Shown here in pieces: positions 1-10,784 of a stretch of DNA of 64,000 bases. Source of the stretch: Phyllostachys edulis (taxonomy: Eukaryota; Streptophyta; Magnoliopsida; Poales; Poaceae); assembly GCA_036346405.1 (NCBI GenBank), contig CM070551.1, forward strand, positions 56,934,488 through 56,998,487, written 5' to 3'. Position 1 is the stretch's first letter, and every line of letters starts with the position of its first letter. The translations under genes and the position numbers were made by a program. The notes below the pieces were generated by a model, which worked only from the letters and a program-made list of their open reading frames with translations, made no database searches and was not told the DNA's origin.

Positions 1-1000
1 CGTACAATGCCTTTGGTGGGAGACACTCTCAAGAGCACCTGATCACCCACCGCAAACTCCAAGTCACGCCTCCTCACATCTGCATAGCTTTTACATGCGC
101 TTTCTGAGCCGCTAGCGATTCGCCTCACCATGGCCACGTGCTCAGATCTTGAATCGGTCCGGACCCAAAACTGCATTCTCACCCACTGCATCCCAACAAA
201 GTGGCGATTTGCACTTCCGCCCATATAGAACCTCGAATGGCGCGGCTCTAATACTGGAATGGTAGCTATGATTATAAGCAAACAATGCAAGAGGCAATTG
301 ATCCTCCCAACTACCCTTCCAAGATAGAACGCAAGTCCGCAACATGTCCTTCAAGGTCTAAATAGTGCGCTCTGACTGCCCATCTGTACTAAGACGAAGC
401 TGTGTGCCCAACGCACTCTGCATACTCTTCCAGAACATGGAGACAAACTTTGCGTCCCTGTCAGAAATGATGGTCTTTGGCATGCCATGCAGTCTCACTA
501 TTTCACGCACATAAATAGGAGCTAGATCACTCGCTGAACTTGTCGTGCGAATAGGAATGAAGTGCGCAGATTTGCTGAAACGATCCACCACTACCCAAAT
601 TGCGTCCTTCCCTCGTGGTGAACGAGGTAACGCCACCACAAAGTCCATAGAGATATCATCCCAATGCCACTGGGGAACCTCCAAAGGCTGCAACAACCCT
701 GCAGGACGCTTATGCTCGGCTTTCACTTGCTGACAAACACCACAAGAAGCCACATAATTAGCAATATCCACCTTCATCCTTTTCCACCAGAAATTTTGTT
801 AAAGATCTCGATACATCTTAGTCTCACCAGGATGAACAGTATACGGAGTGCGATGAGCCTCCCTCGAGATGTCATCCTTGACCTCTACCTTTTGTGGCAC
901 ACAAAGGCGGCTTTTAAACCGCAAAGCACTAGATTCATCCATGCTGAAATCTCCCTCTTTGCCTTAATCCAGATGCTTTCTAACCTCCTGCAATAACCGG
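1..1000 (-). pseudogene. Ty3 integrase, broken
   Basis: This is the integrase part of the polyprotein, which would join element cDNA into host DNA in the nucleus. The zinc-binding part begins with HPGETK near 830-835 on the minus strand and continues with SCGVC, giving the HHCC pattern. The catalytic core follows with the three acidic positions of the DDE site visible in VVVDRFSKSAHF, IISDRDAKF and DGQSERTI. A TAA stop lies inside the zinc-finger region and another stop lies at about 355-357, after DGQSERTI. The C-terminal part (142-354) keeps NHSYHSSI and PFEVLYGR, and it continues in a broken frame to base 1. The window edge cuts it. Confidence 0.85.
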
Positions 1001-1041
1001 TCACTCTGTTGTGCTTCCCTCACACGGTCTGGAATAACTGA

Positions 1042-1551
1042 CTAAATGATCAACTGCGTCTCAACATGTGCTATGCCCGCATAGCAATAGGGTATCCCCA
1101 TGCGATCAAAATCAGCAGTGAGGCAATCTAGAGTAGCGGGAGTCGCCTTGCGACTAAGAGCATCAACAACAACATTGACCTTGCCTGGATGATACTGAAT
1201 AGTAAGATCATAATCCTTCATCAATTCCAGCCACCTCCTTTGCCTCAAATTCAGATCCTTCTGAGTGAAGATATACTTAAGACTCTTGTGATCTGTGAAA
1301 ATATCACAAGACTCACTGTAAAGATAATGCCTCCAAATCTTGAGAGCAAAGACAACCGCAGCCAACTCCAAGTCATGAGTGGGATAATTCCGCTCATACT
1401 TCTTTAATTGCCTCAACGCATAAGCAATCACCTTACCGTCTTGCATAAGAACACAACCAAGTCCCACTCGAGACGCATCTGAAAAGACTGTGAACCGCTT
1501 CCCTGGCTCGGGAAGAGTGAGAATAGGAGAGGTCACCAACCTCTCGTTCAA
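1042..1551 (-). pseudogene. Ty3 RNase H domain
   Basis: An open stretch of about 170 codons encodes the RNase H that would degrade the RNA strand of the cDNA hybrid. The four acidic positions are visible: VFSDAS, HDLELAAVVFAL, FTDHKSL and VVDALSR. It is separated from the reverse transcriptase by at least two in-frame stops (near 1584 and 1643), one of which looks like a Trp codon changed to TAG. The domain itself has no stop, so decay is recent or patchy. Confidence 0.85.
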
Positions 1552-1644
1552 TGTGCAGAAACTGCGCTCACACTCATTAGTCTACTGGAATCTCACACCT
1601 TTCTGAGTAAGCTGAGACATCGGCTTGGCGATGATAGAGAAATC

Positions 1645-2550
1645 CTACACAAAACACCGATAGTAACCAGCCAAACCTAAGAAACTCCTTACCTCCTTCA
1701 CATCAGTCGGCCTCTTCCAATCCACCACTGTAGAGACCTTGCTAGGATCAACAGCAATGCCTTGAGGATTTATTACATGACCCAGAAAATCCACTTCTGA
1801 AATCCAGAACTCACATTTCTTCAACTTAGCATAGAACTTGTGCTCTCTCAAAGTCTCTAATACTAGCCTCAAGTGACTCTCATGATCCTCATGGGTCTTG
1901 GAATAGATAAGAATATCATCAATGAGCACCACCACAAAGTCATCCAGATACTCGTGCAACATGCTGTTCATAGTCTCTATAAAAACGACAGGTGCATTAG
2001 TCAGTCCAAAAGACATAACTTTATATTCATAATGTCCATACCTTATGGAGAAAGCTGTCTTCTCTACATCCTGCTCACGCACACGGATTTGATTATACCC
2101 TGACTGGAGATCGATCTTGGAGAACACCTGAGCTCCATTCAGCTGATCAAACAAGTCCTCAATGCGGGGCAATGGATATTTGTTCTTGATCGTGACTGCA
2201 TTAAGCGCACGATAATCAACACACATGCGCCAACTCCCATCCTTCTTCTCTGTGAACAGAACAGGAGCTCCCCATGGCGATACACTACGCCTGATCAAAC
2301 CTTTAGCCAACAAATCGTCCAACTGCTTCTTCAACTCATCCTGAAACGGACGTGCCAGTCGATATGGGGACAACGAGATGGGCCGAGTGCCCGGAACAAG
2401 ATCAATGCGAAACTCCACGTCTCGCGCAGGTGGCATGCCCGGAAGCTCAGCCGGGAACACATCTGGATAATCACTAACCACTGGAATCTCCTCAATCCGC
2501 GAAGCCACGCTCGGTTTCTCAGCAAGAGCTAAGAGAAGCCCAGTTTTCAC
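1645..2550 (-). pseudogene. Ty3 reverse transcriptase domain
   Basis: About 300 codons are open. Recognisable blocks in order are DYPDVFPAELPGMPP, SPYRLA, GLIRRSVSPWGAPV, RMCVDYRALN, FSKIDLQSGYNQIR, FGLTNAP and the catalytic LIDDILIYS, followed by the FLGHVI and SFLGLAGYYR connection region. The two Asp residues of the polymerase site are intact, unlike the protease upstream. The frame stops right after GYYRCFV, at the usual join to RNase H. Similar Ty3 chromovirus RTs are found throughout plants. Confidence 0.9.
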
Positions 2551-2807
2551 CGCACGCTAACCCGGAAACAGTCCAGCCAACACCGAAAGAGAGCGCGGAG
2601 GCGCACTCCCCTAAAAGGTCAAAATCTCCCCAGACGGAGTCTGCACAGAGACTGTCCTACAGAAACAGGATGTCACGGCTCAGTAGCAGTGCAACCAATC
2701 CATGCCCAAGATAACATCGAAAGGTTCCAACTGAATGACCATTAGATTCGCCGTGAACTTCTCCCCATCGATGACAATAGAGCACCCAGGACAAACAGTG
2801 GAGCACC

Positions 2808-3350
2808 CTAAACCCCAGGAGAACTGACCAACACTGACTGAGAAATCAACTGCATACTTAGGTTCGCTTTCCTAGCAAACGCCGTCGAGACAAACGAATA
2901 GGTAGCCCCTGAATAAAAAAGGACTAAAGTATCAAACGAATCCACAAGCAAAGTACCTGTCACCACGTCAGGACGACCCACGGACTCCACGGTAGGCATG
3001 GCGTACACTCCAGGTGGCGCCATGGTGAAAGAAGACGGTGCCGGGGTAGCGAGAGCCCTGACCATCTGCTGTGGTGGTGCAGGTAAAGCTGGTCGCGCAA
3101 CCTGAAGTGGTGCAGGAGGCGGTGGCTGCCAGTAGTACCCAGCTGGAGGCACCCAAGCTGAAGGAAGTGGCGGCGCAGAAGGAGCAGCCATCATCTGGAC
3201 AGATCCTCGCACGGGCTCCCACTTGATCGCACTAGCGGGGTTCTGGCGACACACCCGCTCCTTGTGACCCGGTCGGCCACACTGACGACAATCCCCCGTC
3301 CAGGAGCACTTAGCAGCACGGTGTCCCTCACCGCACTTGAAACAAAGCAT
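2808..3350 (-). pseudogene. Ty3 gag zinc knuckles and aspartic protease, active site lost
   Basis: The frame opens with two CCHC zinc knuckles in tandem (CFKCGEGHRAAKC and CRQCGRPGHKERVC), which would bind genomic RNA. A proline/alanine-rich linker of about 90 residues follows. The retropepsin region then reads VLFYSGATYSF. The family has Asp-Ser-Gly-Ala here, so the catalytic Asp is replaced by Tyr (TAT). The rest of the protease is cut by stops towards 2560. Gag upstream of the knuckles is absent because the element is broken near 3416. Confidence 0.8.
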
Positions 3351-3416
3351 GCCCTACCCTGGGACAGGATGAAGAGCTGGAGTACCTGCAAAAGGACGAG
3401 ACGCAGAGCCGTTGCG

Positions 3417-4614
3417 TGAAAATTACTGATGAGTTTGGTGCGCAGAGCCGAATTGGTACCGATCCAAATTCTTCCATTATACTTAATCAATCCATGTTCT
3501 AGAGTATAACCCGGACTGTCCGGACTCAGGATGGCCAATGAAGTTAGAAGGGTTTGAGCCTCGGCATCTAGTGCATAAGTATTTAGTACTTCATGTACCC
3601 AGTCCGGACGACAAGACGAAAGTGCTTGAAGTTGCAAGAGATGGCTGACACGAGAAAGTGCATCGGCTGCCCCATTGTCAACTCCCTGTTTATACTGAAA
3701 TGTGAATTACAAACCCACCAACTTGGCCATGGCCTTGCGCTGCAACTTTGTGCCCAAAGATTATTCCTCAAGTGTATACAGACTTTTGTGAAAAGGACCA
3801 CGCTGGAGATAGGAACGCCAGCGATACACCGCCATAATCACAGCTAAAAATTCCTTTTCGTAAATGGACAACCGCTGATTCTGAGGACCGAGGGCTTTAC
3901 TGAGATACGCTACCGGATGACCTTGTTGCATCAGGACAGCTCCGATGCCAGTGGCACACGCATCGGTCTCCATTGTAAACGGCAATGTGAAATCGGGAAG
4001 AGCCAAGACGGGTGTACTGACCATAGCTGTTTTCAACTTCAGAAAGGCTGCTTGTGCGTGATCATCCCAAAGGAAACTTTTCTTCTTTAGAAGGTTAGTA
4101 GGTGGCTTGGCGATCAGCCCATAATTTTGAACAAATTTCGGTAGTAGCCGGTGAGTCCCAAGAATCCACGTAATTCAGTGACTGAAGTGGGTTGGGGCTA
4201 GTTGCGCATAGAACTTGTCTTTGTTGGGTCGGTGGACACCCCATCTTGAGAAATCATATGTCCCAAATACTCCATTCGGTCCTGAGCAAATGAACACTTG
4301 GACATTTTGGCAAATAGCTGATTGTTGCGTAGCACATCTAGCACTGTCTGCAAGTGCTCCAGGTGATCCGGCAAGGTGCGACTGTAGACCAAGATGTCAT
4401 CCAAGAACACAATCACGAATTTGCGGATGTAAGGAGCAAAAATGGTGTTCATTAGACATTGGAACGTTGCGGGGGCATTGGTTAAGCCGAATGGCATGAC
4501 CTTAATTGAAAATGACCGTGATGAGTTTTAAAAGCGGTCTTCTCCTCTTCTGCTTCTCTCATGCGGATTTGATGATAACCCGAGCGAAGATCTAACTTGG
4601 AAAAGAACTGAGTG
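3417..4614 (-). mobile_element. Displaced Reina-like Ty3 fragment (RT to RNase H)
   Basis: This 1.2-kb piece matches 12698-13914 almost base for base, in the same orientation. It covers the end of the RT (MPFGLTNAPATF, FLDDILVYS), the RNase H (ETDACATGIGAVL, KEFLAVIMA) and the start of the RNase H/integrase linker. Relative to the other copy it lacks about 15 bases near 3787 and has single-base indels near 4135 and 4505, so the frame is broken. Both edges are abrupt: at 3417 it meets the Tekay-like gag, and at 4614 it meets WAK-flanking DNA. No LTR or TSD is seen. It is a fragment moved by rearrangement, not a separate insertion with ends. Confidence 0.85.
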
Positions 4615-4689
4615 TGACGAGGGCATCCCTACGACACCTTCTTCTCCTCCACCTACTGCTTACAAATTCTCACGTTAATTAGAGAGGCA

Positions 4690-5217
4690 AGAGAAAAAAA
4701 AACGGAGATAGATAGAGGGGTTCGGTGGGAGTACCATAACAGCCAATGTATTCATCATATGGATTTCCTTCAAAGCCAGGTATGCATCTGCATCGATAAC
4801 CAGTGTAGCCACTTGCTGAGTTCACGTGCAAGCATGTGCTATAGTTATACCCAAACATGCATATCCGGAAGCATTTTTCTGTGCCTCTTCGCAAGTCAGA
4901 CTAGCAACAGCTCATTGCAGAGATGCTGATTTTGCAAGGCGAACAAACAGTGCAGGTTCCTTGGGTGGATCGTGGATGCATTTCTTCTATGTGGTATTTG
5001 TAGCTTGAGTTAACATCAATGACCATCAGCCCCTCACTGACGTTGATGTACTTCACTTGACGGTCGTCGTTCCATTTGAGGGTGGAGCTCGTCGTGTTCG
5101 TGCAGTTGAGCCAGAATAGCCCCCTTGCGAAACAACCTTCTTCTAGGCCAAACGGGAATGGAACGCTTATATTCCCGCACATTCGGGTGCAGTTTTTCTT
5201 ATTCTTCGGATTATATA
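4690..5217 (-). pseudogene. Wall-associated kinase-like receptor, second extracellular exon (decayed)
   Basis: The minus strand encodes a second cell-wall (GUB_WAK-type) module with CGNISVPFPFG, GCFARGLFWLNC and VCSPCKISISAMSCC. After a stop and frame change comes an EGF-like part with STCLHVNSASGYTGYRC and PGFEGNPYDEYIGC. In intact WAK proteins this part is outside the cell and contacts pectin. A splice acceptor (AACAG) fits a start near 5217, and GT follows the last Cys block near 4728. The order of modules matches the WAK pieces at 6243-6466 and beyond, so I read it as exon 2 of the same gene. The calcium-binding EGF, membrane helix and kinase are missing. Confidence 0.75.
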
Positions 5218-6242
5218 CTGTTCTCGAAATGAATCTAAGATTTGTTAGTAGCTATTGGTTGGAACGTTTCCAAGTTCAATCAGTTAGGAAAGTAAAGGTA
5301 AAAGCCACTTGAAAAGTTATATAGAGCTGTAGATTTAGCTCCATCTCATTTCTACTATGCAACAACTGTTACATATTTAATTGTAGAGGATGTCACATTT
5401 ATCTCCCTTATTATTTGATACTACATTCTACGTGCACCCTGTTTTCATTATTTACAGCCAACATCCTTATTTTCTCAAATATGTTCTGGTCCCATATGCT
5501 AATTTACGCTGTATCTCTATCATTATTCCTGAAATACCATTTAGTATTGAACTTATAGGCATTTGTCCTGTTTTTTATATGGTTTATTTTATGAAGCACA
5601 CATATTTTCACAAACACATGTTCTCTGAACCAAACATCCTAGACGTAAACATTACTGCAGTAGTTTAAAAATAATGAAAAAAATTCACTAAGGTTATTAC
5701 ATATAGTGATAAGAGAATACTAAATTAGACTGTAGGATATGGAGTGAACCTCCTAATTTTCTATCTTTGAATCTCCCAATTGTTTGTAACTGGACAATGA
5801 TTTGGTAATGAAATGAATTAGCCTGTTCTAAAAAAAAGGCCTGTAGGGGCTGAAATGGATGTCAAAGCAATCAATGGGTGGAATATAAATGACGGAAACA
5901 GGGCTGTGGTACTTGGTAAACAAATAATATGGGTGATGTATGTAATTTCCCCTTAAGATCCAAATGAACGCATGTCGGGTGTTTATATAGTAGCTCTTGG
6001 AGCAAGGTAAAGTGATTCCTTTTTTTTAAGCTTCAGGGAAATCAGAAATTGAAATTAAAACCAAGCATTCTTTGCCATATTTTCATACAAACTAGACACT
6101 TGTAAAGACTAAAGAATGTTTGGGTGGAGTTGGCAAAGTGAACAGTTCCATTAGTTCGAGATCCCGAATTAGACGATTTCAGAATTTAGGGTTGAAAAGT
6201 GGACTTTTTTTGGCTTAAAAAAGTTTGGGTAATTAAAATCAC
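5218..6242 (-). other. Probable WAK intron remnant, AT-rich
   Basis: About 1 kb separates a donor-like AG|GTGATT at 6242 from the acceptor at 5217 on the minus strand. The sequence is AT-rich with no coding homology that I can see. This is the usual place for the first long intron of a WAK gene. A solo open stretch on the plus strand (5390-5668) has no recognisable domain. Confidence 0.5.
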
Positions 6243-6466
6243 CTGTGTCTCGCGAGCAGCCATCACTTATGTATGGATTGCCTTGATACCCTGTATCGCA
6301 TGAGCAGTAGTAACCACGAGTTGGTGCCCAATAGTTGTCGTACCACTTGCTGTTTTGGCTTGCACAGGCAGTACTGGTCCTATTATCCAAGTTGCTGCTG
6401 TCACACGACGGTTGATCCACGATACTCCATACGAGAATAGCGTCACAACTTGTTACATTGATTCTG
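6243..6466 (-). pseudogene. WAK-like receptor exon 1, fourth piece (first EGF-like region)
   Basis: The frame reads INVTSCDAILVWSIVDQPSC, then CASQNSKWYDN, and the EGF-like GYYCSCDTGYQGNPYISDGC. It ends at a donor, ACAG|GTGATT. These are typical WAK exon 1 words. The piece begins exactly at the TSD of the solo LTR that starts at 6467. If that LTR and one TSD copy are removed, the frame continues without a gap from the piece at 10710-10784 (LWNR joins INVTSC). The piece itself has no stop. Confidence 0.85.
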
Positions 6467-7618
6467 TGTGAGAACCCGTAAAATTAATCTAAACTAACTA
6501 GTAGTAATAAGTAATTAGTGATAATTAAAAAAATTTAAATCCAGAGCAAATAGTAATTTAAGAGTTAATCTAATCTTTACATCTGGCAACCAGAGGGTTG
6601 CAAAAATAATTTCTCCAGTATTATTATCAACCAAGATTCAATTACAAAAATCCATTGCAGGCAGAAGTGGATCATTAATACGAACTCAGAAATACTTACA
6701 CCATTCAATACAATCAAAGAATACACACTTGTGACAACCCTGAAAACATTGCATCAATCCAAGTACAAAACAAAAGTAATATATTACAAACCTAATGCTA
6801 GTTGCAAAATTAATATTGCACTCAATTACAATGTTTATAACAACAATTAATTAAACCATAAGGCAATTCTTGCATTCTTGTAGCAGCAGCCATCCTTGTA
6901 TCCTCATCCATTGACCGCCAGTCCATCGAACCCTTTTGTCGTATTAGTCATCTGGAACCTACACGTATACCACTCTCCACCAGTATTATTAGAGGGGGGC
7001 AAGCAGGGTAATATTAAAATAAGGATTGGGAGAAGGGGAAGATTGCCGTCAGATTCTTTGCGAAGGTCATTGAGGCTCCCGACCACCCGAGGGTAGTGGC
7101 ACCATCTCGCCTTCTGTGGGCCTCATCACCCGGCAATCATAGAACTGATACCCACATTATACTGACCTACCTTAGCCATTATCCGAAAGCCGAACCAAAG
7201 CCCACCTTTAGACCAAAAGTCATCAAGCCCACAATAGTAAAAGCATTCCATCTCTCACGACAAAGCCAGGCAAAACCTCACCCTCAGCCAAGCATCACTG
7301 GGTGCATCGGAAGCCAACTCACAGCAGCACCGCTAGCAGCCCAAGCCAACAGCAAGATGACCCCTTTGCCAAGACCACCATTCAACCCCCCACCCCCCAA
7401 AACAGCACCACCATTCATCCCCCCCCCCTCGGTCAGCACCAAATGCATCCCCCTCTTTTAAGCCATTCTCCCCACAAAACCAACACACAAGCCTCATTCA
7501 ATGAACTAAGGATAAGGCAAACCGAAGACCACCTCCAATCTTTCCCTTTCTCAAACCCAGCCAAATGCAAGCCAGGCGCAAGCCTCCCCCTACCATTCTC
7601 AAGGTCAAGCCACCATAA

Positions 7619-7697
7619 GGCATCACGGCAGCCGGGAGGACAAGCAAGGCATCACGGCAGCCGGGAGGACAAGCAAGGCATCAAGGCAGCAAGGAGA
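7619..7697. repeat. 29-bp tandem repeat, two exact copies plus a decayed third
   Basis: Two identical 29-bp units lie at 7619-7647 and 7648-7676, beginning GGCATCACGGCAGCC. A third, diverged unit starts at 7677. It lies inside the solo LTR. Replication slippage is the simplest source. Confidence 0.85.
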
Positions 7698-10558
7698 CCC
7701 CAGGGCAAGCTCAGCATCCTCGCCATCATTGCTTGCAAGCCATCCACAACAAGAAAGAAGAGGAAAGCACCAGCAAGATGCCGGTGCTGTCATCCTCTTC
7801 CCCCACCACAAATCCCAACAGGAGGTAACTCACAGTTGGACCCCAGTGCTCCACACATCATCATTCACCCATAGATCCTCTCGCAGTAGTGTGCTCATAT
7901 AGCTCTCCGTTTGTATATCATCACATAGCATTAGGGAGGATAGAAGATAGGGAGCATTGTACCTTGAGGACTCTAGTGCAGCTAACCATTTCACCATTCA
8001 AGTGTCACTAACCTCAGTAGCCAGCCTCTTAGCCACATACAGCACTCATGGCTCATGCATAAGCACAATAAACCCACATCAGTAAAAGAAAATCATCACA
8101 ACTAATTGAGTAAAAGCAAAGCACTAGTGAGAAGAGAAAGCTGTGAACAGGCCGAGAGTAGGGAGTAGAGTAGTCAGGCCAAAGTGCCGGCGGCCGTAGG
8201 CCAAGCCGAGCACGTCTGAGCCAAGAGGAGCGGGCCTGACCAAGGCGGCGCTGGCCCCAGGCCGCGCTGAGAGGAGGTCGGGCCGGGTGGAGCTGATGGT
8301 GTGGGCGGCGCCTGCGGCCGGGCAGGAGGGAGGAGGCGCTGTAGGAGCCAAGCTGCTGTGAGGCGGCAGGGCAAGGCACTGTGTAGCCGAGCGGGCCGGG
8401 CCGGTAGGGATCGAGCAGAGGCGGCGGTGGCAGAGGTGACCAGGGAACCGGGAGGTAGGGACGCGGCGGCGTGGGCCTCTGGCCGCGCCGGAGGGGGAGG
8501 AGACCAGGAGGCGGCGGTCGGGACCTAGGTGCTCAGGCGGTGGCGGCGGGTTGAGTGAGAGAGAGAGAGTGGAGGATTTGTGAGGAGAGTAGGGAGGTGG
8601 GTTTGGGGGAGATTAGAATGGGAGTGTGTGTGTGGCTGTGGGTGCGTGCGTGTGTAGATAGGGCTGGCCGAGAGTTGGTGAGAAGAGAGAGAGAGAGGGA
8701 GAGAGAGACGGGGGAGTTAGGATACAATTAGAGGTAAGATTAGAGTTAGGATTTGGGTTTTTAGGTTTAAAGGAATGTTGTGTTTTCGAGTAGACTCTGG
8801 ATAGTTGTTGCGATGGTTGTTTATTTCAGTATCTTGTATTAAATTAATTAGTTGTCTACTGTTTAATTCTTGTGATTATTTTGATTTAGCTTGGGCCTCG
8901 TCGAGTTAATCCAGCTTAAAATTAATCTGCGGTTTAATTGCTGAAATTAGTGAGTAGCCGTTATTTCTAGTATTAATAGGCTAACTAGCATGTGTAGCAA
9001 TCTTGCGGGTCGCTGACGTTTAGTGGATAGATTGTACTGTGTTAATCTTGTTAAATTAGTTGTTTATTCGTGAGCCTCGAGTTTTCGATCTTAGCACGAG
9101 TAGACCGTAGAGCGGCATTGCTGGGGAGTGCTAACTTAGCAGAGGGCTCGAAAAGTTTTATTTAAGTTAAACTGTGCTAACGATTAGAAGTCACTAACTT
9201 AGGTATCCATATTATCACTCAAATCAACTATGTATGTATTTATATTATTATTTCCGTGCTGCCGTTGCTACAGAGTACGAACCAGCACCGACGGGAGCAA
9301 TTGATCAGAGTTTCCTCAACGCCAATCTTTCCTACAACTCCAAAGGCAAGCTATCCTCTTGAATATAAATATAGTTAATTTAAATGTAAACCGTATATTG
9401 CACTATTATGTTTATTGCATCAAAATTGTTTTCTCAAAACTTAAATCAATAATTGAGATGAAAATGATTAAGAGGAATATGAAAGAAATGAGAATGAGAA
9501 AGAAAGATATGAGAATTATTATGGTTGGTAAAAGGGGGCCCTAGCAGGGGAATGCGATGATGACGACGACGATGATGATGAGGTAAGAGGTGGGTCCCTT
9601 TTTACATATGGTTATAATATAAGGACAAACAAAACTCTTGCTCGATCAAGTCAGAATTCAAGACCAACCATTTTCCCGTTTCGGCGGGCAGAAAATGCTA
9701 CCTTGTTACGTGATTATGCTCTCCACAATGGGTAAGTATTATGTGTGAGTGTGATGGAGGAACCCAGGACCGGTAGGAGAAGTCCGGAAGTGGGAGATCC
9801 AAGGCGCTATAGCGCTAAGGTGGAGTGTTGAGTGCAGGATAGAAGCTGCCTCAACCAATATTACTGGAACTTGGTGTATGATGAGGTCAGCAACGTAATT
9901 AAATCAGCACCGACGGAAAGTAATGGGTAGAGACTTAATCACGTAACCTAGAAAACGTTCTGTATTCTGAACTCGAACCTGCATCAAAGGAAATGCAGGG
10001 GACCCGACTCATTTAGAGCTCAGAATGACTATGAGTAAAGTGGTACAAAGCCTGCGTAGTGCTATATCAAATCATGAATTCATGCCAGTCTCCTGGATTG
10101 GAGTCTACGGGAACCGTCGGAGGTCTATCTTCTCTCCGAGTAATAAGTAGCATTTTTCAGTATTAAAATTTACAACCTAGTGTTTTAGTAAATTATTTTC
10201 AGAATTGAGATGCCTTAGAAAATGTGATAACAACTAGAGATAGTCATCCAGTGCATTCTTTGCTATTAATGCTTGCTGAGTACACTCGTGTACTCAACCT
10301 TGTTAGTATTCTCCTTTGTAGATCCTAGTCCGGCTCGGGAACCACCCCGAGTGGACGAAGGACTTGCAGGTACCGATACAACCATAGGAGGAGACGGAGC
10401 TGACTACGAGGACCAGGGCGAGATAGGCATCATTTTGGCGTATGGGACGAATAGGCGGCCGAGGCTTCAGGGCTGGCGAGAGAAGCGGAGAAGTTTCCTT
10501 TTTGTGTAGCTGTATAATACTTGTATTAAGAACCATAGCCTTGCATGGCTATTACTGG

Positions 10559-10565
10559 AATAAAG
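10559..10565 (+). promoter_or_regulatory. Putative LTR polyadenylation signal
   Basis: AATAAAG lies about 145 bases before the 3' end of the solo LTR and after the conserved small palindrome. That is a normal position for the R-region poly(A) signal. Confidence 0.4.
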
Positions 10566-10709
10566 AGGTACAGCTTCTATCTTATTATTCTGCTGCGTAA
10601 CCCTGATAAAGGCTTACTATTCGTTGGAGCAGTATTTTACTGAGCAAACGAATAGTAATCCGTATGCCTAAGTATAATTACCCTTAGGGTAATGACACGG
10701 GGCGTCACA

Positions 10710-10784
10710 TTCTGTTCCACAGGGAGCTTCAGCTAGGGTTTGCCTCAACCTCGAGCTCGCCTCGGCCATGGCGGACAAAGATGA
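10710..10784 (-). pseudogene. WAK-like receptor exon 1, third piece
   Basis: These 75 bases are what is left of the WAK exon between two insertions. After joining to the piece at 16560-16895 through the Ty3 target site, the frame reads FVRHG and continues to LWNR, the words expected just before the INVTSC block of the next piece. One TGA stop lies in the middle (after EANPS). The edges are the TSD of the Ty3 element on the right and of the solo LTR on the left. Confidence 0.75.

Larger units (their letters stand above)
1..3416 (-). mobile_element. Truncated Ty3/gypsy retrotransposon, Tekay/Del-like chromovirus
   Basis: Reading the minus strand, zinc knuckles, protease, reverse transcriptase, RNase H and integrase follow each other in the Ty3 order. 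The right side stops abruptly near 3416, where sequence of a different Ty3 family begins. The left side runs off the window, so the chromodomain and 3' LTR are not visible. No 5' LTR or primer-binding site is seen, so the front of gag is missing. Several in-frame stops (near 1643 and in the integrase zinc finger) and a changed protease active site show it is inactive. Assignment to the Tekay/Del lineage rests on the two-knuckle gag and the integrase wording and is an inference. Confidence 0.85.
6467..10709 (+). mobile_element. 4.2-kb solo LTR (long-LTR Ty3-like) inserted in the WAK exon
   Basis: The unit starts TGTGAGAACCCG and ends GGGGCGTCACA (TG...CA) and is flanked by a perfect 5-bp duplication TTCTG (6462-6466 and 10710-10714). 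No pol genes, primer-binding site or second LTR copy are visible inside, so it is a solo LTR or an LTR-only derivative. Near the 3' end it has the small palindrome GAGTACACTCGTGTACTC (10277-10294) and an AATAAAG, which are common late in long grass LTRs. The length would fit Tekay-like LTRs. The part 7100-7880 is CA- and proline-codon-rich and may be a further nested insert, because I could not trace LTR character through it. Confidence 0.75.

Noticed and set aside
5390..5668. 92-codon plus-strand open frame
   Set aside because: AT-rich, lies in the WAK intron and has no known domain.
7302..7874. 190-codon open frame in the solo LTR
   Set aside because: Pro/Ser/His-rich from CA-rich DNA with a 29-bp tandem repeat and no domain.
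8053..8528. Overlapping GC-rich frames on both strands
   Set aside because: Open frames on several frames at once are expected in GC-rich DNA, and no family is recognised.
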